The notes under the pieces are model-generated. The model was not told the DNA's origin and searched no databases. It saw only the letters and a program-made list of their open reading frames with translations. Of a stretch of 64,000 nucleotides of DNA, positions 32,326-40,112 are shown piece after piece. Where the stretch lies: the NCBI GenBank assembly GCA_036506275.1, contig DASXSB010000030.1, forward strand, positions 1-64,000, read 5' to 3'. The stretch comes from DASXSB01 sp036506275 (lineage in GTDB: Bacteria > Methylomirabilota > Methylomirabilia > Rokubacteriales > CSP1-6). Position 1 is the stretch's first letter, and the number at the start of each line of letters is the position of its first letter. Made by a program: the position numbers and the translations under genes.

Positions 32326-32979
32326 GTGGTCCGCATCGCTCCGTCCTTGCTCTCCGCCGACTTCGCCGTGCTGGCGGACGAGATCGCCCGCGTGGAGGCG
32401 GCCGGCGCCGACCAGCTCCACATCGACGTCATGGACGGGCGCTTCGTGCCCAACATCACGGTGGGCCTGCCCGTGGTGAGCGCCATCCGCAAGCGCACGC
32501 GCCTGCCCCTGGACCTCCACCTGATGATCGTCGAGCCCGAGCGCTATCTGGCCGACTTCGCGGCGGCGGGCGGCGACAGCCTCACCGTGCACGTGGAGGC
32601 GTGTCCGCATCTGCAGCGCACCCTCACCCGCATCCGCGAGCTCGGCGCCAAGGCGGGGGCTGCGCTGAACCCGGCCACGCATCCCGACACCATCGAGTAC
32701 GTGGTGGACGATCTCGACGTCGTCCTCGTGATGTCCGTCAATCCGGGGTTCGGGGGGCAGGCCTTCCTGCCCGCCGTGTACCCGAAGATCAGACAGATCC
32801 GCACCCTCCTCCAGGGGCGTCCCGTCGACGTCTCCATCGACGGCGGGGTGAAGGTGGAGCACGTGCGGCCCCTCGTCGAGCATGGCGCCTCCACGCTCGT
32901 CGCCGGCTCCGCCATCTTCGAGGCGGGGGACCCCGCCAAGGTCATCCACGAGATGCGGCGCCTGGCCGCGCGGGAGTAG
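32326..32979 (+). CDS. rpe: ribulose-phosphate 3-epimerase
   Basis: 217 residues. A TIM-barrel epimerase with APSLLSADF, HIDVMDGRFVPN (metal His/Asp), LHLMIVEPERY, MSVNPGFGGQAF and VSIDGGVK. It interconverts ribulose-5-P and xylulose-5-P in the pentose phosphate or Calvin pathways. GTG 32326 matches the family start (VVRIAPSLL). An ATG at 32278 would add 16 residues without similarity. It seems to have its own promoter and a leaderless start. Confidence 0.95.
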   Translation: MVRIAPSLLSADFAVLADEIARVEAAGADQLHIDVMDGRFVPNITVGLPVVSAIRKRTRLPLDLHLMIVEPERYLADFAAAGGDSLTVHVEACPHLQRTLTRIRELGAKAGAALNPATHPDTIEYVVDDLDVVLVMSVNPGFGGQAFLPAVYPKIRQIRTLLQGRPVDVSIDGGVKVEHVRPLVEHGASTLVAGSAIFEAGDPAKVIHEMRRLAARE

Positions 32980-33006
32980 CCAAGGAGGGCTATCCCCGCC
33001 TCGCGG

Positions 33007-33035
33007 TTGATATTCCGCGGGCCTTTCCGTAAAGT
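33007..33035 (+). promoter_or_regulatory. sigma-70 promoter of ffh, near-leaderless
   Basis: TTGATA at 33007-33012, a 17-nt spacer and TAAAGT at 33030-33035. Only ten bases separate the -10 from ATG 33046, predicting a leader of about four bases with no ribosome site. Confidence 0.65.
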
Positions 33036-33045
33036 TGGTGTTTCG

Positions 33046-34395
33046 ATGTTTGACTCCCTGAGCACGCGCCTTCAGTCGATCTTCGACCGCCTCGGAAGCC
33101 GGGGCCGGCTCAGCGAGGACAACATCCAGGAAGCGTTGCGCGAGGTCCGGGTGGCGCTCCTGGAGGCGGACGTCAACTTCAAGGTCGTCCGCGCCTTCAT
33201 CGACCGCGTGAAGGACAAGGCCGTCGGGCAGGACGTGCTGAAGTCGCTCACGCCCGGCCAGCAGGTGGTGAAGGTCGTCCACGACGAGCTCACGGAGCTG
33301 CTCGGCGGCAGCGGGCACCGGCTCGCGATGGCGCCGCATCCGCCCACCGTCATCATGCTCATCGGTCTCCAGGGCTCGGGCAAGACGACGACGGCCGCGA
33401 AGCTCGCCCGCATGTACGGAAAGCAGGGACAGCATCCGATGTTGGCCGCCGCCGACACCTACCGCCCGGCCGCCATGGATCAGCTCCGCACGCTCGGTGC
33501 GCAGATCGATGTGCCCGTCGTGGGCGCGGCCGGCCAGACCCCGCTCGAGATCTGCAAGGCGGCGAAGGCGGAGGCGGCCGCGCGCGGCCTCACGCCCCTC
33601 GTGCTCGACACCGCGGGGCGGCTCCACATCGACGAGACGATGCTCGAGGAGCTGAAGGCGATCCGGGCCGCCGTCGCTCCGCATCACATTCTGCTCGTCG
33701 TCGACGCGATGACAGGACAGGACGCGGTGACGGTGGCGGACCGCTTCAACAAGGCGGTCGGCATCGACGCCGTCATCCTCACCAAGATGGACGGCGATTC
33801 CCGCGGCGGCGCCGCGCTCTCCGTGCGTCACGTCACCGGTCGTCCCATCGCCTTCGTGGGCGTGGGCGAGAAGACGGACGCGCTGGAGCCGTTCCATCCC
33901 GACCGTCTCGCCTCCCGCATCCTCGGGATGGGTGACGTCCTCTCGCTGGTGGAGCGCGCGCAGGCCGCCGTGGATCAGCAGACCGCGGAAGCGCTCGTGC
34001 GCAAGCTCCGCGAGGACAGTTTCACGCTGGAGGACTTCCGCAATCAGCTCCAGCAGATCCGCCAGATGGGCCCGCTCGACCAGATCCTCGGCATGCTGCC
34101 TTTCGGCAAGGCGATGAAGGCGGGCACCGACGACCTGATGGGCGAGGAGGCCGACCTCGGCCGCTTCGACGCCATCATCGCGTCGATGACGCCGGACGAG
34201 CGGCGCCGTCCCGAAGTCATCAACGGGAGCCGGCGCCAGCGCATCGCGCGCGGAAGCGGCACCACCGTCCAGGACGTAAACCGGTTGCTGAAGCAGTACG
34301 CGCAGCTCCGGAAGATGATGAAGCAGTTCAAGGGCATGGAAGGTAAATTGTCCCGGCTCAAGAACCTGCCGGGATTTCCCACGCTGAGGGGGTGA
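33046..34395 (+). CDS. ffh: signal recognition particle GTPase Ffh
   Basis: 449 residues. N domain 1-90, G domain with GLQGSGKTT at 107-115, DTAGR, TKMDGDSRGGAALS, and a Met-rich M domain (QIRQMGPLDQILGMLPFGK ... QYAQLRKMMKQFKGM) that binds signal peptides and 4.5S RNA. ATG 33046 begins MFDSLSTRLQ, the usual family start; the upstream TTG 33007 is the promoter -35, not a start. It heads the rpsP-khpA-rimM-trmD-rplS run. Confidence 0.96.
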   Translation: MFDSLSTRLQSIFDRLGSRGRLSEDNIQEALREVRVALLEADVNFKVVRAFIDRVKDKAVGQDVLKSLTPGQQVVKVVHDELTELLGGSGHRLAMAPHPPTVIMLIGLQGSGKTTTAAKLARMYGKQGQHPMLAAADTYRPAAMDQLRTLGAQIDVPVVGAAGQTPLEICKAAKAEAAARGLTPLVLDTAGRLHIDETMLEELKAIRAAVAPHHILLVVDAMTGQDAVTVADRFNKAVGIDAVILTKMDGDSRGGAALSVRHVTGRPIAFVGVGEKTDALEPFHPDRLASRILGMGDVLSLVERAQAAVDQQTAEALVRKLREDSFTLEDFRNQLQQIRQMGPLDQILGMLPFGKAMKAGTDDLMGEEADLGRFDAIIASMTPDERRRPEVINGSRRQRIARGSGTTVQDVNRLLKQYAQLRKMMKQFKGMEGKLSRLKNLPGFPTLRG

Positions 34396-34399
34396 GCAC

Positions 34400-34648
34400 G
34401 TGGCAGTGTCGATTCGACTGCGACGCATGGGGTCCTCGAAGCGGCCGTCGTATCGCGTGGTCGTCACCGATTCGCGATCGCCGCGCGATGGTCGCTTCAT
34501 CGAGATCATCGGGCATTACAATCCGCTGACGGAGCCGCCCACCGTGAAGATCGATCGCGAGAAGGCGCGAGGCTGGATCGCCAAGGGCGCCCAGCCCTCG
34601 AACACGGTGAAGCGACTGATGACGCGAGCACCGGAGGCGAAGGCCTGA
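34400..34648 (+). CDS. rpsP: 30S ribosomal protein S16
   Basis: 82 residues. The family start VSIRLRRMGSSKRPSYRVVVTDSRSPRDGRFIE is followed by GHYNPLTEPPTVKID and a WIAKGAQPSNTVKRL tail. GTG 34400 has GAGGGGGTGA upstream; a second GTG at 34406 is possible. It begins 4 bp after ffh. Confidence 0.96.
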   Translation: MAVSIRLRRMGSSKRPSYRVVVTDSRSPRDGRFIEIIGHYNPLTEPPTVKIDREKARGWIAKGAQPSNTVKRLMTRAPEAKA

Positions 34649-34694
34649 GGCGACGGCGCCGACGTCACCGGAGTGGAAGTGGGAGCAGGCAGTC

Positions 34695-34925
34695 ATGCGG
34701 GAGCTGGTGGAGTACATCGCGAAGGCGCTCGTCGACGAGTCCGATCTCGTGAACGTGACGGAAGTGGAAGGCGACAAGGTCACCGTGATCGAGCTGCGCG
34801 TGGCCCAGGGCGACCTCGGCAAGGTCATCGGCAAGCAGGGGCGCACGGCGCGCGCGCTGCGGACGATCCTCAACGCCAACGCCACCAAGATGCGGAAGCG
34901 CGCGGTGCTGGAGATCATCGAGTAG
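34695..34925 (+). CDS. khpA: KH-domain RNA-binding protein KhpA
   Basis: 76 residues. A single KH domain with the GKVIGKQGRTARALRTIL GxxG loop follows the MRELVEYIAKALVDESD start. KhpA (YlqC) binds RNA and partners KhpB in many bacteria; no khpB is seen here. Its place between rpsP and rimM is the conserved one. Confidence 0.93.
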   Translation: MRELVEYIAKALVDESDLVNVTEVEGDKVTVIELRVAQGDLGKVIGKQGRTARALRTILNANATKMRKRAVLEIIE

Positions 34926-34932
34926 CGACGGC

Positions 34933-35478
34933 ATGACGGGCCCCGACGGCGGGCGCGCGCCGACCGAGCGACTGGTCGTCATCGGCGAGATCGTCCGGCC
35001 GCACGGGCTGCGCGGGGAAGTGCGCGTCACCCCGCTCACGGACGACCCCGAGCGCTTCGGACGAGTCTCTCACTGCGTGCTGTGGGAGCCCCTCCGCGAC
35101 GAGCGGCAGCGCCGGCGGATCACGGCCGTGCGCCGCCAGGGCGATGCCATCCTCATCGCGCTCGAAGACTGCGAGTCACCGGAGGCGGCGCGGGAGCTGG
35201 TGGGACGGCTGGTGGCAGTGCCGGAGAGCGAGGCGTTGCCGCTCCCGCCCGGCCATTTCTATCCGTGGCAGCTCGAGGGCTGCCGCGTGTTCACCGAGGA
35301 CGGCGCCGAGATCGGCGAGGTCACGGGGATCGAAGGCTCGGAGGCGCAGGAGGTGTGGGTGGTGCGGGGAGCGCGAGGCGAGCATCTGATTCCCGCCGTC
35401 CCCGAGATCGTGGTCGACGTCGATCTCGGCGGCCGCCGGGTGGTGGTGCGCCCCCCGGAGGGACTGCTCGACCTGTAG
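34933..35478 (+). CDS. rimM: 16S rRNA processing protein RimM
   Basis: 181 residues. The N-terminal RimM barrel (VIGEIVRPHGLRGEVRVTPLTDDPERF) and C-terminal PRC-barrel (HFYPWQLEGCRVF ... IGEVTGI ... HLIPAVPEIVVDVDL) are complete. It aids 30S head maturation with S19. ATG 34933 lies 8 bp after khpA. Confidence 0.95.
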   Translation: MTGPDGGRAPTERLVVIGEIVRPHGLRGEVRVTPLTDDPERFGRVSHCVLWEPLRDERQRRRITAVRRQGDAILIALEDCESPEAARELVGRLVAVPESEALPLPPGHFYPWQLEGCRVFTEDGAEIGEVTGIEGSEAQEVWVVRGARGEHLIPAVPEIVVDVDLGGRRVVVRPPEGLLDL

Positions 35479-35499
35479 GGCGAGCACGGGGACGCCGGG

Positions 35500-36339
35500 A
35501 TGCGGATCGACATCGTCACGCTCTTTCCCGCGATGGTGGAGGGTCCGCTCGGGGAATCGATGATCGGGCGCGCGCGGGCGCGCGGTCTCGTTGACATCCG
35601 GGTCGTGAATCTCCGAGACTACGCGGGGGGCCGGCATCGCGTCACCGACGATTATCAGTTCGGCGGCGGCGGCGGCATGGTGCTGAAGCCGGAGCCGCTC
35701 TTCGCCGCGGTGGCGGCGCTGCGAACGCCGGCGACGCACGTGGTGCTGATGGACCCCCGCGGGCGGACGTTCACGCAGCGGCTCGCGCAGGAGCTGGCGA
35801 CGGAGCGGCATCTGGTGTTGCTCGCCGGTCGATACGAAGGCGTGGACGAGCGGGTGAGCGAGCGGCTCGTCGACACCGCCGTCTCGATCGGCGATTACGT
35901 GTTGACGGGCGGTGAGCTGCCGGCCCTCGTCGTCGTCGACGCCGTGACGCGGCTGCTCCCCGGTGTCCTCGGCAACGAGGGCGCCACCGAGCGCGAATCG
36001 TTCGCGAGCGGGCTGCTGGAACCGCCGCAGTACACGCGGCCGGAGGAGTGGGAAGGCGCGCGGGTGCCGGCGGTGCTCCTGTCCGGCGATCACGCGCGCA
36101 TCGCGCGCTGGCGCCGCGTGCAGGCGCTGTGGCGGACGTGGCGCGAGCGCCCGGACTTGCTCGGGGGCGCCGGCCTCACGCCGGACGACTGGAAGCTCGT
36201 GGAACGATTCGAGCGCGGAGAGCAGCCCGACAGCATCGAGGCGCCCGCGGACAGAGAAAGGGACGAGGGTCATGGACGCGATTCGGCTGGTCGAGGCGGG
36301 ACAGATCAAGAAGGATCGGATGGAGTTCGAGCCCGGTGA
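35500..36339 (+). CDS. trmD: tRNA (guanine-37-N1)-methyltransferase TrmD with a tail overlapping rplS
   Basis: 279 residues. Core MRIDIVTLFPAMVEGPLGESMIGRARARG, YQFGGGGGMVLKPEPLF, LLAGRYEGVDERV and SIGDYVLTGGELPALVV give the SPOUT trefoil-knot enzyme that methylates G37 of tRNAs. The normal fold ends near residue 240. About 35 further charged residues (RERDEGHGRDSAGRGG...) come from reading on over the rplS ribosome site and first 22 codons, a 68-bp overlap. The stop is TGA at 36337. Confidence 0.95.
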   Translation: MRIDIVTLFPAMVEGPLGESMIGRARARGLVDIRVVNLRDYAGGRHRVTDDYQFGGGGGMVLKPEPLFAAVAALRTPATHVVLMDPRGRTFTQRLAQELATERHLVLLAGRYEGVDERVSERLVDTAVSIGDYVLTGGELPALVVVDAVTRLLPGVLGNEGATERESFASGLLEPPQYTRPEEWEGARVPAVLLSGDHARIARWRRVQALWRTWRERPDLLGGAGLTPDDWKLVERFERGEQPDSIEAPADRERDEGHGRDSAGRGGTDQEGSDGVRAR

Positions 36340-36640
36340 CACCGTTCGCGTTCAGGTGAAGGTGGTCGAGGGCGAGAAGGAGCGCACGCAGGCCTTCGAG
36401 GGCGTCGTCATCAGGAAGCGCGGCGAGGGCGCCCGCGCGTCCTTCACCGTGCGGCGCATCTCGTACGGCGTGGGCGTGGAGCGGACGTTCCCGCTGCACT
36501 CGCCGCGCATCGATCGCGTGCAGGTGGTTCGCCGCGGCCAGGTCCGGCGCTCCAAGCTCTATTACCTGAGAAGCCTCGCGGGGAAGGCGGCTCGTCTCAA
36601 GGAGAAGCGCGCGACCATCGTGCCCACCACCACCGAATAG
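36272..36640 (+). CDS. rplS: 50S ribosomal protein L19
   Basis: 122 residues. PGDTVRVQVKVVEGEKERTQAFEGVVIRKRG, FTVRRISYGVGVERTFPLHSP and RRGQVRRSKLYYLR are L19 signatures. The start is ATG 36272, inside trmD. Translation probably depends on trmD passage, because the start sits 68 bp inside that gene. Confidence 0.96.
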   Translation: MDAIRLVEAGQIKKDRMEFEPGDTVRVQVKVVEGEKERTQAFEGVVIRKRGEGARASFTVRRISYGVGVERTFPLHSPRIDRVQVVRRGQVRRSKLYYLRSLAGKAARLKEKRATIVPTTTE

Positions 36641-36655
36641 CGCGGCCGCCATCGC

Positions 36656-37300
36656 GTGACGCCGCCTCCCTCGGCGCCGTACCGTTACGAAGCGCAGGCC
36701 TGGCGAACGGGCAGCGTGCACGTCGCCGGTGTCGACGAGGCCGGCCGCGGGCCGCTGGCGGGACCGGTGGTGGCGGCCGCCGTCATCGTGGCTCCCGACC
36801 GACGTATCCGCGGTCTCCGTGATTCCAAGCTCGTGCCACCCGAGCGCCGGGAAGAGCTCTACGCCTCCATCCACGCCCGCGCCATCGCCATCGGCGTCGG
36901 GATCGTCGATCACCTCACCATCGACCGCATCAACATCCTGGAAGCGACCCGCCTCGCCATGAACGAGGCGTTGCGCGGGCTCGGCATCGTGCCGGATCTC
37001 GTCATCACGGACTTCGTCGCGTTGCGCGGCCTTCCCTGCCCGCAGCGCAATCTCGTCGATGGCGACCAGCGGTGCGCGACGGTGGCGGCGGCCTCGATCA
37101 TCGCGAAAGTCACGCGCGACCGTCTCATGCGCGAAGCCGACGAGAAGTTCCCCGAGTACGGCTTCGGGCGCCACAAGGGCTACGCCACCGCCGAGCACCT
37201 CGCCGCCCTCGATCGCCACGGTCCCTGCCCTCTCCACCGCCGCACCTTCGCCGGCGTGTGGCGCCAGGGCGAGCTGTTCGTGCTCGAGGAAGACGACTAG
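36656..37300 (+). CDS. rnhB: ribonuclease HII
   Basis: 214 residues. Catalytic D27/E28 in VDEAGRGPLAGP, a third Asp in DLVITDFVAL and a fourth in the VDGD region, followed by KVTRDRLM and GFGRHKGYATAEHLAAL. It removes RNA primers and single ribonucleotides from DNA. GTG 36656 is used. The rplS-rnhB-yraN order is widely conserved. Confidence 0.96.
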   Translation: MTPPPSAPYRYEAQAWRTGSVHVAGVDEAGRGPLAGPVVAAAVIVAPDRRIRGLRDSKLVPPERREELYASIHARAIAIGVGIVDHLTIDRINILEATRLAMNEALRGLGIVPDLVITDFVALRGLPCPQRNLVDGDQRCATVAAASIIAKVTRDRLMREADEKFPEYGFGRHKGYATAEHLAALDRHGPCPLHRRTFAGVWRQGELFVLEEDD

Positions 37301-37327
37301 CCTCGCGGCGTCGACAATCTTCGACAC

Positions 37328-37356
37328 TTTCCGCAGCGACGCCGTCCCGGTATATC
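37328..37356 (+). promoter_or_regulatory. weak sigma-70-like promoter just before yraN
   Basis: TTTCCG at 37328-37333, a 17-nt spacer and TATATC at 37351-37356. GTG 37363 follows six bases later without a Shine-Dalgarno. The -35 is poor, so support rests on the -10 and its distance to the start. Confidence 0.4.
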
Positions 37357-37362
37357 GACGAC

Positions 37363-37731
37363 GTGACGCATGCGCGACGCGTTCTCGGACAGGCGGGGGA
37401 AACAGCAGCCGCCGGCGCGCTCGAGCGGGCCGGACTACGCGTGATCGAACGCAACGTGCGTTTCCCGCATGGTGAGATCGACCTCGTCTGTCGCGACGGC
37501 GACGTGTGGGTCTTCGTGGAGGTGAAGTGCCGGCAGCCGGGATGGGTGGAGTCGCCGGGCGCAGCCGTCTCCTGGCGCAAGCAACGGCGCCTGACGCGGC
37601 TGGCTCAGCACTACCTCAAGTGGCGGCGCCTCCGTGACGCCCGCTGTCGCTTCGACGTGGTGGAGGTGACGATCGACGGCGGTGGGGTGCAAGTTCGCCA
37701 CCTGCCGGGCGCGTTCGACGCCTCCCGTTGA
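37363..37731 (+). CDS. yraN: YraN/UPF0102-family nuclease-like protein
   Basis: 122 residues. GQAGETAAAGALERAGLRVIERNVRFPHGEIDLVCRDGDVWVFVEVKCR is the family core: a Holliday-junction-resolvase-like fold with E...D...ExK catalytic residues. Function is unproven, probably DNA metabolism. GTG 37363 is chosen because family similarity begins there. In many genomes comM follows directly; here comM lies 24 kb away at 61953. Confidence 0.9.
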   Translation: MTHARRVLGQAGETAAAGALERAGLRVIERNVRFPHGEIDLVCRDGDVWVFVEVKCRQPGWVESPGAAVSWRKQRRLTRLAQHYLKWRRLRDARCRFDVVEVTIDGGGVQVRHLPGAFDASR

Positions 37732-37855
37732 ACGGAGGCCGCGCGCGCCGCGCGCTGCTCCCCGGACGGCGCCGTCCCGTATGCGGCAGGCGCAGCAAAC
37801 GTGGTAACGTCGGCGGCACCCGGCGCGGCGCCGCGTCCGGGTGGAGGGCCGAGCC

Positions 37856-38269
37856 ATGGCGGACAGCGTGCGCGTCGTCGATTACTTCTATGTCACCGCC
37901 CCCAACAAACCCGGCGAGGGCGCCCGCCTGCTTGGGAAGCTGCGCGACGCCGGCGTGAACCTGCTCGCGTTTTCCGGTTTCCCGAGCGGACGGGGCGCGC
38001 AGATCGACTTCGTCCCCGAGGACCCCGCCGCGTTCCGCGCTGTCGCCAAGAAGGCCAAGTGGAAGGTGACGGGGCCGAAGCGCGCGGTGGTGATCATGGG
38101 GGAGGATCGGCCGGGCGCGGTGGCCGACGTCGCGCAACGTCTCGGCGACGCGAAGATCAACATCACCGCCGTGGACGCCGTGTGCGCGGGCTCCGGCCGC
38201 TTCGGCGCCATCGTGTGGGTCGCGCCCCGCGACGTGACGCGCGCCGCGAAAACTCTGGGAGCCTCGTGA
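37856..38269 (+). CDS. tandem ACT-domain protein
   Basis: 137 residues with two ACT-type beta-alpha-beta-beta-alpha-beta units: DYFYVTAPNKPGEGARLLGKLRDAGVNLLAFSGFP and AVVIMGEDRPGAVADVAQRLGDAKINITAVDAVC. ACT folds bind amino acids or other small ligands. No catalytic domain is fused. ATG 37856 has GGAGGG about 7 nt upstream. It is coupled to the next gene (GTGATG junction). Confidence 0.85.
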   Translation: MADSVRVVDYFYVTAPNKPGEGARLLGKLRDAGVNLLAFSGFPSGRGAQIDFVPEDPAAFRAVAKKAKWKVTGPKRAVVIMGEDRPGAVADVAQRLGDAKINITAVDAVCAGSGRFGAIVWVAPRDVTRAAKTLGAS

Positions 38270-39081
38270 TGGGACAGCGCCTGGCTCTTCACACGTGGAC
38301 GCTCGATTCCACGCCGCTCACGGACGCGGTGCGGGTCGTGAAGCAGACGGGATGGGATGGCATCGAGCTGCGGCGGATCGACTTTCGCCGCGCCGAGGAA
38401 GCAGGGCAGAGAGCCGACTGGGTGCTGGACCTCGTTCGTGCCGCGGGCCTGCCCGTCGCGTGCGTGGGCGTGGAATTCGGGTGGATGTGGGCGGACGGCG
38501 CCGAGCGCAAGCGCCTTCTCGCCGTCTTCGACGAGCAGTGTCGCCGCGCGGCCGCCGTCGGCTGCGACACGGTGATGAGCCCCGTCGACAAGGGCCGCGG
38601 CGACCTCGCGCAGGCGGCGGCGAGTATCCGGGAGGTGGGGGACATGGCCGCCGCGCACGGCGTTCGGCTCGCGGTGGAGTTCAACTCGCAGTGCGACCAG
38701 CTCAACACGCTGGCCAGCGTGCGGGAGGTTCTGGCGCGAGCGGCGCACCCGAGCTGCGGCCTGCTCCTCGATACCTATCATCTCGGCCGCAGCGGCGCGA
38801 GCGTGCGCGACGTCGAGGACGTGACGGCGGCGGAGATCGCGTACGTGCAGCTCAGCGATCCACCCGCGCGCACGGAGCCGGGCAAGGTGCTGGACCGGCT
38901 GCCGCCGGGTCAGGGCACCTACCCCTTCCGCGAGTTCTTCGCGATTCTCGCCGGCAAGGACTATGCGGGCTTCGCGTCGTACGAGGCGCCCAACGAGGCG
39001 GCGTGGAAGCGTGATCCCGCCGACGTCGCCCACCAGGCATTCGAGGCCACGCGCGCGATGCTGCCCGCGAGCGCGCGATGA
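38269..39081 (+). CDS. sugar phosphate isomerase/epimerase-family (AP endonuclease 2 TIM-barrel) protein
   Basis: 270 residues. A xylose-isomerase-like TIM barrel: LALHTWTLDSTPLTDAVRVVKQTGWDGIELRR, VACVGVEFGWMW, RLAVEFNSQ and GLLLDTYHLGRSG supply the usual metal ligands Glu, Asp and His. The substrate could be a sugar, inositol derivative or hydroxypyruvate-like acid. The start is ATG 38269, with GTG 38266 also possible; both overlap the ACT stop. It is followed by a CCG-domain protein with a 4-bp overlap. Confidence 0.85.
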   Translation: MGQRLALHTWTLDSTPLTDAVRVVKQTGWDGIELRRIDFRRAEEAGQRADWVLDLVRAAGLPVACVGVEFGWMWADGAERKRLLAVFDEQCRRAAAVGCDTVMSPVDKGRGDLAQAAASIREVGDMAAAHGVRLAVEFNSQCDQLNTLASVREVLARAAHPSCGLLLDTYHLGRSGASVRDVEDVTAAEIAYVQLSDPPARTEPGKVLDRLPPGQGTYPFREFFAILAGKDYAGFASYEAPNEAAWKRDPADVAHQAFEATRAMLPASAR

Positions 39082-40061
39082 GCTACGACTACGCCGCCTA
39101 CTTCGGCGAGATCACGCTCACCCACGATCTCACCACGCGCGCCGACGAGCGCCGCTGGCGGTTGACGCCGCCGCCCGCCGCCGGCGAGCACCACGACATC
39201 GTGCTCTACCTCGGCTGCAACGTCCTTCGCACCTCGCACATGGTGCGCACGGTCACCGCGATCTTCGATCGGCTCGGCCTCGATTACGTCGCCGTGGGCG
39301 GCCCCACCTACTGCTGCGGGATCCAGCACCACAACAACGGCGACGTGGCCGCCGGGGCCGGCATGAGCCGGCGCACCATCGAGCTCTTCGAGCGATTCTC
39401 GCCACGCGAGATCGTGATGTGGTGTCCGTCCTGCATCTACTTCTACGACGAGGTACAGCATCTCCCGCTGCCCGTCCCCTTCCGTCAGGCGGCGGAGTTC
39501 CTGGTCGAGCAGTTGCCGGCGCTGCGCTTCACGCAGGAGGTGCGCGCCCGCGTCGCCCTCCACGCCCACGTGCAGAGCGAGGCGCGGCGGCGCGAGGGCG
39601 CGGCGGGCCGGCGGCTCCTGGAAGCGGTGCCGGGACTCACGTTCGTGCCGATCGAACCCGAACCGCGGTTCGGCCGCATCTGCACCGTGCACGTCCAGCG
39701 TGAGGTCGGACCCGAGGTCTGGGACAGCTTCGTCCGCGACGAGATCGCGCGCGCGCACGCGGCCGGCGCCGACACGCTCGCGACCATCTATCACGGTTGC
39801 CAGCGCCTGCTGTGTGGCTTCGAGGCGGCGGCGCCGCTTCGCATCGAGCACTACCTCTCGGTGTTCGCGCGCGGCCTCGGCATCGAGTTCGAGGATACCT
39901 ACAAGCGGTGGCTGCTCTCGGGCGACGCCAACGCGATCATGGAAGAGGCCACGCCGTGCATGGAGGCCAACGGCGTGAATCCATTGCGTGCGCGCGAATT
40001 CGTCGAGCGCACGTTCGTACCTCTCCCACGCCCGCTCTCCCGCGACTCCGCGCCGTCCTGA
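39078..40061 (+). CDS. cysteine-rich (CCG) domain protein, HdrB/GlpC-like
   Basis: 327 residues. Two CCG-type blocks are visible: TYCCGIQHHNNGD with downstream WCPSCIYFYDE, and YHGCQRLLCGFE; an extra CMEAN lies near the C-terminus. Such domains hold noncubane Fe-S clusters in heterodisulfide reductase B or the glycolate/glycerol-3-P oxidase C subunits. No partner flavoprotein or ferredoxin gene adjoins it. ATG 39078 overlaps the upstream stop (ATGA). It acts probably in the cytosol as an electron-transfer subunit; the partner is unknown. Confidence 0.8.
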   Translation: MSYDYAAYFGEITLTHDLTTRADERRWRLTPPPAAGEHHDIVLYLGCNVLRTSHMVRTVTAIFDRLGLDYVAVGGPTYCCGIQHHNNGDVAAGAGMSRRTIELFERFSPREIVMWCPSCIYFYDEVQHLPLPVPFRQAAEFLVEQLPALRFTQEVRARVALHAHVQSEARRREGAAGRRLLEAVPGLTFVPIEPEPRFGRICTVHVQREVGPEVWDSFVRDEIARAHAAGADTLATIYHGCQRLLCGFEAAAPLRIEHYLSVFARGLGIEFEDTYKRWLLSGDANAIMEEATPCMEANGVNPLRAREFVERTFVPLPRPLSRDSAPS

Positions 40062-40069
40062 CGGACGAT

Positions 40070-40092
40070 CCCGCGGTGAGAGCCACCGCGGG
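40070..40092. terminator. bidirectional hairpin between convergent genes
   Basis: CCCGCGGTG at 40070-40078 and CACCGCGGG at 40084-40092 form a perfect 9-bp stem with a 5-nt loop, exactly between two converging genes. There is no T run, so termination efficiency is uncertain. Confidence 0.6.
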
Positions 40093-40112
40093 TCGCCGCG
40101 TCCCGAACACGG

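Noticed and set aside
33007..33045. TTG 33007 as the ffh start
   Set aside because: The extra 13 residues are not conserved and the TTG is part of the -35 element; MFDSLSTRL at 33046 matches the family start.
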